IMG/VR virus record: IMGVR_UViG_3300048590_000506
Span: 1 to 30,734 of that record
DNA length: 30,734 bases
Strand: one strand, 5' to 3'
Source of the DNA: a virus
Numbering within the stretch: the first letter of the stretch is position 1; the number at the start of each line of letters is the position of its first letter. Of the stretch, positions 9,527 to 16,821 are shown one piece after another. Both the position numbers and the translations under genes were made by a program. The notes below the pieces were generated by a model. That model had not been told where the DNA came from. It ran no database searches and saw only the letters and a program-made list of their open reading frames with translations.

Positions 9527-9558
9527 CAAATATACTAAAAATTTATCCAAAATACCAA
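9527..9558 (-). promoter_or_regulatory. Bacteroidota-type promoter for left late unit
   Basis: Read on the minus strand, TTG (9558-9556) is followed after 21 nt by TATATTTG (9534-9527), matching the Bacteroidota -33/-7 pattern TTG-N19-21-TAnnTTTG. A start of transcription would fall about 18 nt before the ATG at 9504. It would drive the phosphoesterase and the tail genes to its left. Confidence 0.65.
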
Positions 9559-9610
9559 ATTATTTTAACTGTTTTTGTTAAATAATCTAATTAAATCGAT
9601 TATATTAAAA

Positions 9611-9641
9611 TAAAAAATCCCCGCAAGTATCAGTTGCAGGG
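9611..9641 (-). terminator. Rho-independent terminator after fibre operon
   Basis: On the minus strand an 8-bp stem CCCTGCAA/TTGCGGGG (one T-G pair) with a 7-nt loop is followed by ATTTTTTATTTT. A second hairpin with CCTC/GAGG arms lies between it and the stop of the 103-aa gene. It closes the transcript of the fibre genes ahead of the promoter at 9527-9558. Confidence 0.85.
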
Positions 9642-9684
9642 ACAAAACCACCTCGAAAAACCAACAAATCAAGAGGTTTTAACG

Positions 9685-9996
9685 TTAAGGACATTCATTA
9701 AATTTCTCACAGAATATAGTCTTAAGTGAAGGATTATTCTCTATAGCTACTATAAAGGCATTAAATATCTCTTCTGGAGCAAGTTTACCATCTATTTTCT
9801 CAATAGCGTCACTAATTGTATCCTCTGTCTGTATTCCTGTATATGGAAGATTGGCTCCTGCGTAATAGATTTTATCAGAAGACAATAATACATCTTGAGA
9901 ACAAGGTGAGCATCCTTGAGGATATGTTGTATAAACCACTAATCCATTTTGATAAGTAGTACTCCAACAAGGCATTCCTGGAAGGCATTTTGACAT
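9685..9996 (-). CDS. Small fibre/virion-attachment protein, 103 aa
   Basis: The protein has a cysteine-rich N-terminus (KCLPGMPCW, CSPCSQDVLL) and then a module SDKIYYAGANLPYTGIQ...TISDAIEKIDGKL at about residues 40-72. Modules of the form SDKxxYxGxNLPxTGIxxxDxLxxAIxKID recur in virion fibre proteins of Bacteroidota phages as I remember them. The upstream collar-domain protein has a diverged copy, so the two probably attach to the same site. The C-terminal 30 residues are a short helical domain. It is the last gene before the terminator and follows the collar gene after 21 nt. A head- or tail-fibre accessory role is inferred. Confidence 0.65.
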   Translation of the reverse strand: MSKCLPGMPCWSTTYQNGLVVYTTYPQGCSPCSQDVLLSSDKIYYAGANLPYTGIQTEDTISDAIEKIDGKLAPEEIFNAFIVAIENNPSLKTIFCEKFNECP

Positions 9997-10017
9997 AAAG
10001 AGTTGATTATCAGTTAA

Positions 10018-11124
10018 TTAGGGAATGTACATAATATAATAAGTCGCTAAAACAGGCTGAATATTAGCATGTGCTTGACCTCCTCCTGTATTATCTATAG
10101 AAATACCCGTAGATGAAGATTTAGTTCTTCCTACATCAGCTTCTCCTGTACCAGCAGATATTTCATAATCACTATTACCACTTATATCTCTTTCTGATGC
10201 AGCATATTGACTAGCTGCATTTATTTCATTAGCTCCAGTAACTTCATCTTTAAACATAAGATGGTAGTGCTCTGGATCAGTCACTCCATGAGAGTGGGAT
10301 GGTATTTGGTTAGTGTTCAGTGTTACGCTATTAGCTCCTGCAATAGTTCCTAATGCATAATTAGGATTAAAAGCAGAAGATGCTGGATTTACAACGGACG
10401 ACATAGCACCTCCCGGTACTCCAGATATAGCACCTACTAAAACTCTACCTCTTAGGTCTGGTGTACTGTTATTACCGTTACATAGATATATGTCTTCCCA
10501 CTCTCCTAATCCAGCTCCTGTAGAATCAAAATTAGATAGAGTACCGTAATAAGCTTGAATAGTGTAAGGTACCATTCTTGTATGATACTTATTAGAGGTT
10601 TCTAATGTGTCTAAATAATCTTGAATTAAATCATTTAACTCAGACAATTTAACATAATTAGTATCTACATCTGTGGCAAGTGCTGTTAGTTCTGTATCTA
10701 CTTCACAAAGTTTAGTTATAACGGCTTGTACAATAGCATGAGTTCCATCATCTTGAGATACACCTTCTAAACAATCAATTGTATAATTAGCCTCAATAGT
10801 AGAGATGTCTTCTACTATATCGTCTATTTGACCTTGTAAATTACAAGCTGCTTGTACGAGAGCTTTAAATAGATCTAAAGCTGTTACTTCTGAACATTCC
10901 TGTAAATAGTCTGAAATTAATTCACAGTATAATTCTTCATCAATATCTATTTTTATACCGCTACCGTTAATAGTAGAAGTTAAAAATGTTACAAGAGCTT
11001 GCTCTACATAAGAGAGAGAATCTCCGTTTTTTATATCTAATATAGGTACATCTACACCTGTATACTTTATACATTTGTCAGATACTATCTCAGAACATCC
11101 GTTGTAGCAATTACTACATGCCAT
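10018..11124 (-). CDS. Fibre protein with tail-collar domain, 368 aa
   Basis: The domain order is: a cysteine-rich N-terminal attachment module (residues 1-50, including SDKCIKYTGVDVPILDI); a helical or coiled-coil stalk (about 60-180) with regular Leu/Ile; then a C-terminal phage tail-collar domain. The collar domain shows its usual signatures: DIYLCNGNNSTPDLRGRVLVG, a Gly/Ser-rich loop, IPSHSHG and the ending HANIQPVLATYYIMYI. Such domains trimerise at fibre tips. In crAss-like virions comparable proteins are head or tail fibres; which one this is cannot be told from sequence. Neighbours are a small unknown gene (4 nt away) and the 103-aa attachment protein. Confidence 0.85.
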   Translation of the reverse strand: MACSNCYNGCSEIVSDKCIKYTGVDVPILDIKNGDSLSYVEQALVTFLTSTINGSGIKIDIDEELYCELISDYLQECSEVTALDLFKALVQAACNLQGQIDDIVEDISTIEANYTIDCLEGVSQDDGTHAIVQAVITKLCEVDTELTALATDVDTNYVKLSELNDLIQDYLDTLETSNKYHTRMVPYTIQAYYGTLSNFDSTGAGLGEWEDIYLCNGNNSTPDLRGRVLVGAISGVPGGAMSSVVNPASSAFNPNYALGTIAGANSVTLNTNQIPSHSHGVTDPEHYHLMFKDEVTGANEINAASQYAASERDISGNSDYEISAGTGEADVGRTKSSSTGISIDNTGGGQAHANIQPVLATYYIMYIP

Positions 11125-11128
11125 ATTA

Positions 11129-11398
11129 TTAGTTTTTATGAATTAAAATTTTTATTTTACTTGCTAAATCTTCTATTGTATAACAATCTAAGTATTCTGA
11201 ATTACAATATTTGTACTGTAAAATCCTCTTATAATGCAATAAATCTGAAACAATATCTAAAGGAATTCTTTTATTTAGTATAAATACAATATTGTTATAC
11301 TCTTTGTTGGCAAGTTCTGTAAGTCTACAATCTATATCTGCAATTAAAGCAGGTATCGTCAAACAAGATTTACATTCTCTGAATTTAGGAAAAAGCAT
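11129..11398 (-). CDS. Hypothetical protein, 89 aa
   Basis: A small protein with an N-terminal Cys pair (ECKSC) followed by helical segments (IDCRLTELANKEYNN; DIVSDLLHYKRILQYKYC; IEDLASKIKILI). It is not recognised. Its ATG overlaps the stop of the 34-residue gene upstream (TAATG), indicating translational coupling. It lies between virion genes, so a virion or assembly role is possible. Confidence 0.65.
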   Translation of the reverse strand: MLFPKFRECKSCLTIPALIADIDCRLTELANKEYNNIVFILNKRIPLDIVSDLLHYKRILQYKYCNSEYLDCYTIEDLASKIKILIHKN

Positions 11399-11502
11399 TA
11401 TTTCTTAGGTTTTGAAGAACAAGAAGGACATTTACCACCTCTCATTTGACAAGCTGGTAGTTTCACAGGACAAGAAATACATTTTACTGAATTACAGGCC
11501 AT
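11398..11502 (-). CDS. Cysteine-rich microprotein, 34 aa
   Basis: A 34-codon reading frame starts MACNSVKCISCPVKLPACQM and ends RGGKCPSCSSKPKK. It has six cysteines in 34 residues, including two CxxC pairs (CISC and CPSC) 14 residues apart, a plausible single zinc site, and a basic tail. The start MAC resembles the collar protein's MACSNC. The ATG lies 2 nt before the upstream stop region and the stop overlaps the next ATG as TAATG. That tight packing inside the operon supports it as a real gene despite its size. Confidence 0.65.
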   Translation of the reverse strand: MACNSVKCISCPVKLPACQMRGGKCPSCSSKPKK

Positions 11503-11504
11503 AA

Positions 11505-12053
11505 TTATAGATAATTAGTTCCAGAACAACCACAGTTATTCTTAATAAAAGTATCTAATTGTTTAGATGCTTGTATATAAAGTTTATTTGCAGCATTTAC
11601 TGCACAATTATTAGCGGCTGCAATAGCTCCCTGTATAAGGAACCATATTGTATTTAATTCTACTTTTGCTTGCTTTTTAATAACTCCATCACACTCCATC
11701 ATATCTAACTTCATAAAAGCTTGATCGAACTTTTCTTGTAGTTGATCTACTCTTAATATATTTTTAGTAACAGAGTAAAGATGAGATGGATAAATAGAAT
11801 ACGTAATTGTCCAAACTCCATCTGGTAAATTAACACTATCTTCTGTAGGCTCTGTTATTTCTAATATTCCTGAATTGAATACATTAAAGTCACTTGGTAC
11901 AAATGGAATAGAAACTAACCCTAATCCAGGTATTGTAATCTCTATTGTAGGAGACTGTATTACAAGATCATCTGCGTAAACAGAGCTATCCGCTATACCT
12001 AATGTTTTTGGATTGTAAGTTGGAATTAATATTAAATCTAGTTTTGTTTCCAT
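11505..12053 (-). CDS. Conserved virion protein candidate, 182 aa
   Basis: It starts METKLDLILIPTYNPKTLGI, followed by a beta-rich half (PTIEITIPGLGLVSIPFVPS; DGVWTITYSIYPSH) and a helical C-terminal half (KFDQAFMKLDMMECDGVIK; a Cys/Ala-rich helix; CGCSG at the end). I recall proteins of this layout as conserved neighbours of the capsid genes in crAss-like and other Bacteroidota phages, with no firm function. A head-decoration or fibre-connector role is a reasonable guess. It begins just after the terminator that follows the 379-aa virion protein, so it depends on read-through or an unrecognised promoter. Confidence 0.6.
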   Translation of the reverse strand: METKLDLILIPTYNPKTLGIADSSVYADDLVIQSPTIEITIPGLGLVSIPFVPSDFNVFNSGILEITEPTEDSVNLPDGVWTITYSIYPSHLYSVTKNILRVDQLQEKFDQAFMKLDMMECDGVIKKQAKVELNTIWFLIQGAIAAANNCAVNAANKLYIQASKQLDTFIKNNCGCSGTNYL

Positions 12054-12068
12054 GATACGAAATTAAAC

Positions 12069-12104
12069 AAAAAAAGGAAGGAAGTATAGAACTTCTCTTC
12101 CTTT
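12069..12104 (-). terminator. Terminator after 379-aa virion gene
   Basis: On the minus strand AAAGGAAG-a-GAAG pairs with CTTC-CTTCCTTT (12 bp, one bulged base) around a 7-nt loop, followed by a run of Ts. It lies 25 nt after the stop at 12130 and 15 nt before the ATG at 12053, so it should reduce expression of the genes to its left relative to the capsid genes. Confidence 0.85.
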
Positions 12105-12129
12105 AATTGTTTGTTATAGAGTTTGATTA

Positions 12130-13269
12130 TTAAGCTCCAGTAGTAGTGGTTGTTGTAGTTATACATGCATTATCTGCATCTACAGAACCAAGTGCTGCTT
12201 CAAGCACTGCTTCTACAGCAGCAGTTGTTGTACTAGGACAAGCGATAATTACCATACTATCCTGTATTACAGCATCACTCCAGTTATTTACAGATTTGTC
12301 ATAATCTTTGAATTTAATATAGAATGTGTCATAAGTAACACCATCAGATACGTAAGATTCAAAGACGTTATTGTAACCAGCTAGTTTATGCAAATGTTTA
12401 CCAAAACCTGTTTGATATGAGTGGAAATTTTTCTCAAGTTGGCGAATCTCATCAGGAGTACCTGTTGCATAATTCGATTCTTGAATAATTTCTACATCAG
12501 CTACGTTTACACATGCATCAGGAACAATAAAATCAGCAGTTGTTGCAGGACCTTCAGTTACAAATACATTGAAACGCATTTTATCATATTCGTGAGGGAA
12601 AGCTGCTACATCACATGGTTGTCCGTATACAGTAAGTGGTTTTCCGTGAATTCTTAAAATAGCATTTTCATCATCACCTACTCTTTCAAAAATAAAGAAG
12701 TCTGTAAGTTTGATATTATCTGGATTAATACCAGAAGTAGATTGTTCCAATTTTTCGATAATAGAATCAATCAAGTTAGGTACATCTACATCAGTACATG
12801 GATCAGCACCACAATCACAGCAAGGAGCGTTTACTGTTACGCTTCTTGTAAGACCGTTAAATGCAATAGTTTCTAAGTAAGAAGAGAAAGCCCTAAGGGT
12901 TACTGTAAGTACATCTCCACATTTTACAGAAAAATTATCTACATCAGTAATTTGATTTACTGGAGTAGGACATCCTGCTACCTTGTAGAATTCAAGTACA
13001 TTTGAGTTTGTAGCATTTGCTCCACCATTTTGAAGAGCACCTGCAATTTTATCAGAGCGTTTAGAACCCTGTAAATAATTACTTCCTCTACCTTGTGCAA
13101 TATAGAAGTATTTAACTCCAGCATCATCAATACTTGTTGAGGATGCTGTGGTATAGTCAGGTTTAAAGAAACCTACAACACCAGCAGCTAAATCTTGAGT
13201 AGAACCAGAGCTAGGTAGAGTGTTTCCTACTGGTACTACAAACAGGGTTGTTAACGAAAAATCAGTCAT
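12130..13269 (-). CDS. Virion protein, auxiliary capsid candidate, 379 aa
   Basis: A beta-rich protein starting MTDFSLTTLFVVPVGNTLPS, with a cysteine cluster near the middle (CCDCGADPC, about residues 150-158). The conserved-looking stretch FFIFERVGDDENAILRIHGK is followed by PHEYDKMRFNVFV (about residues 190-235). The C-terminus is a seven-threonine run (ITTTTTTTGA). I associate this layout with abundant virion proteins near the MCP in crAss-like phages; auxiliary capsid is the best guess. Its own terminator directly after the stop fits high expression. It lies 19 nt after the upstream gene. Confidence 0.65.
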   Translation of the reverse strand: MTDFSLTTLFVVPVGNTLPSSGSTQDLAAGVVGFFKPDYTTASSTSIDDAGVKYFYIAQGRGSNYLQGSKRSDKIAGALQNGGANATNSNVLEFYKVAGCPTPVNQITDVDNFSVKCGDVLTVTLRAFSSYLETIAFNGLTRSVTVNAPCCDCGADPCTDVDVPNLIDSIIEKLEQSTSGINPDNIKLTDFFIFERVGDDENAILRIHGKPLTVYGQPCDVAAFPHEYDKMRFNVFVTEGPATTADFIVPDACVNVADVEIIQESNYATGTPDEIRQLEKNFHSYQTGFGKHLHKLAGYNNVFESYVSDGVTYDTFYIKFKDYDKSVNNWSDAVIQDSMVIIACPSTTTAAVEAVLEAALGSVDADNACITTTTTTTGA

Positions 13270-13288
13270 TTTGTATTTTGTTTAAAGT

Positions 13289-14005
13289 TTATTCATTTGT
13301 TTGTATTCGTAATTGTGAGCTTTGAACGGCAGGTATATTTTCAGTGTACATTGCCAAATGTTGAACTGCTAAATCTACTAATTCATCTTCAAGATATTCT
13401 TCCAGCTCACAATCTTGATTTTTAGAATTTTCACCTTCTAAATTGATGTATCCTTCTTTATCTATATACTTAGGGTATCTTAAATAAGAGACAAACAGTT
13501 TAGTTGGAGTAAATGTTCCATCTGAATAAATATTAAATTCATCAGATGATATTGTATTGAACGTTTCTTGATATTCGAAGGAAGGTTTTAAATCTGAGTT
13601 AGTTAACAAGAATTGTATATCTCCATGTTTAACTAAATCTTTATTTACCCACAAAGGTCTATCTTTACATTCACCTTTATCTGCTAAAACATAAGCATCT
13701 ATCCAAAACATATATTGAGGATTTAGCTTACTTACAGATGCTTTATATTGGTTTATATTAGTATCTCCTTTTGAGAGATCTAGAGATTTATAATCCTCTA
13801 TGAGGTTTTCTAAATCCTCATATCTTTTCTTAAAACCATTTAAGCCAATTCCCCCTAAACCAGTTACTTTTTGCTTTATTAGCTTTATCTGAGCTTCGTT
13901 TAGCGCAAGTATCTTGTCCTCTAAAGGGACATCCTGATGTTCATTTGTTGACAGCTTATTTAGTTTTAAACTTAATTTGTATAATAAGCTATCTACAGAG
14001 ATCAT
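13289..14005 (-). CDS. Head-tail connector/ring protein candidate, 238 aa
   Basis: The N-terminus is helical (SVDSLLYKLSLKLNKL; ILALNEAQIKLIKQKV), then a beta-rich segment (FKPSFEYQETF; FNIYSDGTFTPTKLFVSYLR), then a helical end with an acidic linker (CELEEYLEDELVDLAVQHLAMYTENIPA). Helical ends around a small beta-domain are typical of connector proteins of the gp6/gp15/P22 gp4 kind. It follows the unknown 321-aa gene by an ATGA overlap, so its translation is coupled. The position between MCP and fibre genes supports a neck role. Confidence 0.6.
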   Translation of the reverse strand: MISVDSLLYKLSLKLNKLSTNEHQDVPLEDKILALNEAQIKLIKQKVTGLGGIGLNGFKKRYEDLENLIEDYKSLDLSKGDTNINQYKASVSKLNPQYMFWIDAYVLADKGECKDRPLWVNKDLVKHGDIQFLLTNSDLKPSFEYQETFNTISSDEFNIYSDGTFTPTKLFVSYLRYPKYIDKEGYINLEGENSKNQDCELEEYLEDELVDLAVQHLAMYTENIPAVQSSQLRIQTNE

Positions 14006-14967
14006 ACACTAGCTAGTTTTTTTGCTTTTAGTTCTTGTTCGAGATTAATTAAATCTTCTTGATTTTCTTCATCTAGAAGGAATTTAACATAATCGTCTTC
14101 GCTTCCTGCTAGTTCATACTCACCTTTATATAATTTCCCACCACTTCTAAATCTTAGTATTGAATGAGCAACTGCTTGTTTTACAAGATCTTTAACATGA
14201 AGGATATTTTCTTTCATATCTGCAAATTGTAAGAATACTTTTACAGGACTTATACCACTATATTTACCTGATGTAAATTCTGTTTTCTTAAGAACATCGT
14301 CTATAAGATTATAAACAATTTCTTCTTTAGTGTCTTCACTAACTGGTAATCCTAGTAATCTTGCAACTTTTCTACGTCTGTCAGGTGAAAGAGTATTCAA
14401 CTTCATAACAGCATCGTTTATTAATTTCTTTTTCTTAAATACAATTTCATTTTCGAGATTTTCATCTGAAACATAAAATTGAGTATCTGAAGGATATTCT
14501 CCTCTTTCATATGCTTGAAGAGAAGATGCTATTGTTGGATGTACTCTCAACCATGCAAATGTCAATTCTTGAAGAGGGTTTGATAGATCGAAATAATTAT
14601 CACCATCCATCAATTTATACGAAGAAACATGTTTATCGTCTGTATCAGATTTTTTTAATTTATAATTCCAGAAAGAAGAAGTTGGTCCTAAGTCAACATT
14701 AAAAATTTCTTCTAATTTTGTTTTTAGTTTCTGAACTCTCTCCCTTTCAAGCTCTTGTTCTTGAGGATCTTTAATCCTTTTAATGTAAGCGGCATCTGGA
14801 TCTAAACCAGTTCTATATTTACCAGTTATTTCCTTATAGGGATATTTGTAAATCCCTGTTCCTGGGACACGAGTTAATCCAGCGGCTGCTAAAGATTTAT
14901 CCATGCTTAGGATATTGGTGTTAGAATAATCCTTTTTAACAGACGAAATTTTTCCGTGTTTGCTCAT
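14002..14967 (-). CDS. Conserved phage protein of the head module, 321 aa
   Basis: The chosen start is the ATG at 14967 (MSKHGKISSVKKDYSN). A longer open frame reaches 15057, but its extra 30 codons run through the tRNA gene at 15000-15071, so they are not credible. The body contains NPLQELTFAWLRVHPTIASS (about residues 130-150). A helical segment DRRRKVARLLGLPVSEDTKE recalls SAP-like or small helical DNA-binding folds. The end is Lys/Glu-rich and probably coiled. The protein is hydrophilic and charged, with no membrane segment. It is not recognised beyond likely conservation next to the crAss-like MCP; an internal head or portal-associated protein is possible. It ends in TGA within ATGA, coupling it to the next gene. 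Confidence 0.6.
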   Translation of the reverse strand: MSKHGKISSVKKDYSNTNILSMDKSLAAAGLTRVPGTGIYKYPYKEITGKYRTGLDPDAAYIKRIKDPQEQELERERVQKLKTKLEEIFNVDLGPTSSFWNYKLKKSDTDDKHVSSYKLMDGDNYFDLSNPLQELTFAWLRVHPTIASSLQAYERGEYPSDTQFYVSDENLENEIVFKKKKLINDAVMKLNTLSPDRRRKVARLLGLPVSEDTKEEIVYNLIDDVLKKTEFTSGKYSGISPVKVFLQFADMKENILHVKDLVKQAVAHSILRFRSGGKLYKGEYELAGSEDDYVKFLLDEENQEDLINLEQELKAKKLASV

Positions 14968-14999
14968 ACAATATGTAGTTAAAGTGTTAGTTTTATTAG

Positions 15000-15071
<72 letters not shown>

Positions 15072-15092
15072 ATGTTGCAATTTTGGTGTATT

Positions 15093-15152
15093 AAGAGGAT
15101 AATATTGCGAACCTACCCTGCCCCCATGTTATTACGAGTTTGGGGTTCTCTT
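15093..15152 (-). other. Structured segment, possible tRNA relic
   Basis: Between the MCP terminator and the tRNA, AAGAG and CTCTT arms 60 nt apart enclose GAACC/GGTTC and a competing CCCCA/TGGGG pairing. A GGTTCGCAAT string resembles a T-loop, but no anticodon arm or T-stem can be drawn. It could be a decayed tRNA or part of the transcript end structure. Confidence 0.3.
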
Positions 15153-15163
15153 AGATTATAATG

Positions 15164-15203
15164 AAAAGCACCCCTGCAACTCAGCAATTACAAGGGTACT
15201 TTT
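15164..15203 (-). terminator. Strong terminator hairpin after MCP
   Basis: A 16-bp stem on the minus strand (AAAAGTACCCTTGTAA with TTGCAGGGGTGCTTTT, three G-T pairs) surrounds an 8-nt loop, 8 nt after the MCP stop. The Ts are within the stem arm, followed by CATTATAAT. It would protect or end the capsid mRNA before the tRNA and neck genes. Confidence 0.8.
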
Positions 15204-15211
15204 CGGAGGGA

Positions 15212-16789
15212 TTAGAATTGAGGAATTTCTTCTATAAGAACCGTACGAGACAGATCTTCGATAAAGATATCACAACGATCTTCCATCCACATAGTATATC
15301 CTGGGAACATATTGGCAGAACTCATACCTTGAGATCTTGCAAAACCTAAGTGGTGTTGACGACCATCTACATAACCCCAAGTCATTGAAGGAGAACCTTT
15401 ATGACGTACTTCACGGATGTTGTTGATCAATGAACCATCACCTTGAGGTGATACATCAAATACAAAGAATACAGGAGTAGATTTTTTATTCTGTCCAAAT
15501 TCTAGATTAGATTGAGGTAAATCAAGTTCTTTTAAGTGGAAGATATCAATTCTTCCAGTTTCTCTACTTACCATAGAGTTGAAAGCAAATCCATATGTAA
15601 GTTTATTTTGAGGAGAACCTACATTTACATTTCCAGATTCAGCACCTTTAATTTCAGTGAAGAATGTTAAACCTGAATTTAGAGCATCCTCTTTTACTGC
15701 TTGTTGGAAAGTATCCATACCTGCTTCATTAGTATAGATTTTTACATGACGATTAGGAATATCTACACGTCTGTAGTACAAATCTCCAAATACACCACGA
15801 AGTAAGTTTGCACTAAATTCACCTCTGTTATATTGTACGGTATTACCACCATTACGCATACGGTGATATACACCACCAGAACTACGTTTAACTTCTTGCT
15901 TTGATCCACCACTTTTTACAGTACCTGGCTTACTCCAGATAAAGCGTTTTACTTTATCTTCAAGCATCTTAGTACGCATCAAGTATTCAATAAATGGTTC
16001 CCAACGAACATCATTTCTTGTTAAGGGAAGTTGATTCCTACGCTGTGGAGCGTATACAAGAATATCCAGAGGTTTACCATCTGAATCACGAAGAGTACGT
16101 TCGTCAGCCCATTTAGTAATGGTGTGTTTACGACCATAAGCTCCAGATAAGGATTCGAACATTGTGATTTTCTCACCAAGACGAGGTAGTCCTGGAAGAT
16201 CTTGATCGAATTCACCAATCACACTATCGATTCCCTCAAGTTCAACGCCTATTTTAAGGAAACGAGGATCTATAAAATCAATAAGAGGATTATCACTTAC
16301 AAGAGTGAATGTATATAAAAATCCGTTATTCCAAGGAAGGGGATCTTTAGTAACATAAAGTTGAGGACCATACATACGGCTACCTAAACTTACTTTAGAG
16401 TGAATACCAAATTCATTAGTATCCAATACTAATTGGAATTCTTGACCATCAATACCTGTTTTACTCGCATCAATTAATGTTTGAGTAGATGAAGGTACAT
16501 CAATAATTTTAGGAAATTTGTAAGGTACATTGATATCCCACTTCCAGCTATCGCTGTTGGAATCAATATAGAAAGGTTTAGATTTGTTAATCATATCCAA
16601 AAAGTCATTGCTATACAATGAACTTTGAGTATAAATGGATATGACTTTCTTGTCATAGTCAGCAGGGTCAGTTGTGTGCAGACTTTCCAAGTGGTTAGTG
16701 TCCGTAAGTTTACCTACAGCACGTTTATCAAGAGATGAATATCTTGCATAGGTAAATCCGGTTAATCCTGGGATTGTTTGAATAGCCAT
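15212..16789 (-). CDS. Major capsid protein, 525 aa
   Basis: This is the major capsid protein of the crAss-like type (HK97 fold expected). The length is in the usual range of about 490-530. It begins MAIQTIPGLTGFTYARYSSL. Typical-looking elements are WKWDINVPYKFPKII (about 83-97), LGSRMYGPQLYVTKDP (about 137-152), DERTLRDSDGKPLDILVYAP (about 233-252), the Gly/Ser loop near 300 and the ending HHLGFARSQGMSSANMFPGY...MWMEDRCDIFIED. The scaffold candidate lies 32 nt upstream and a strong terminator lies just downstream, as expected for the most highly produced virion protein. There is no obvious cleavable N-terminal delta domain. The leader is A/T-rich without a Shine-Dalgarno, as usual in Bacteroidota. 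Confidence 0.9.
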   Translation of the reverse strand: MAIQTIPGLTGFTYARYSSLDKRAVGKLTDTNHLESLHTTDPADYDKKVISIYTQSSLYSNDFLDMINKSKPFYIDSNSDSWKWDINVPYKFPKIIDVPSSTQTLIDASKTGIDGQEFQLVLDTNEFGIHSKVSLGSRMYGPQLYVTKDPLPWNNGFLYTFTLVSDNPLIDFIDPRFLKIGVELEGIDSVIGEFDQDLPGLPRLGEKITMFESLSGAYGRKHTITKWADERTLRDSDGKPLDILVYAPQRRNQLPLTRNDVRWEPFIEYLMRTKMLEDKVKRFIWSKPGTVKSGGSKQEVKRSSGGVYHRMRNGGNTVQYNRGEFSANLLRGVFGDLYYRRVDIPNRHVKIYTNEAGMDTFQQAVKEDALNSGLTFFTEIKGAESGNVNVGSPQNKLTYGFAFNSMVSRETGRIDIFHLKELDLPQSNLEFGQNKKSTPVFFVFDVSPQGDGSLINNIREVRHKGSPSMTWGYVDGRQHHLGFARSQGMSSANMFPGYTMWMEDRCDIFIEDLSRTVLIEEIPQF

Positions 16790-16821
16790 TTGTTATTGAA
16801 TTTTAAAGTTATATTTAAATT

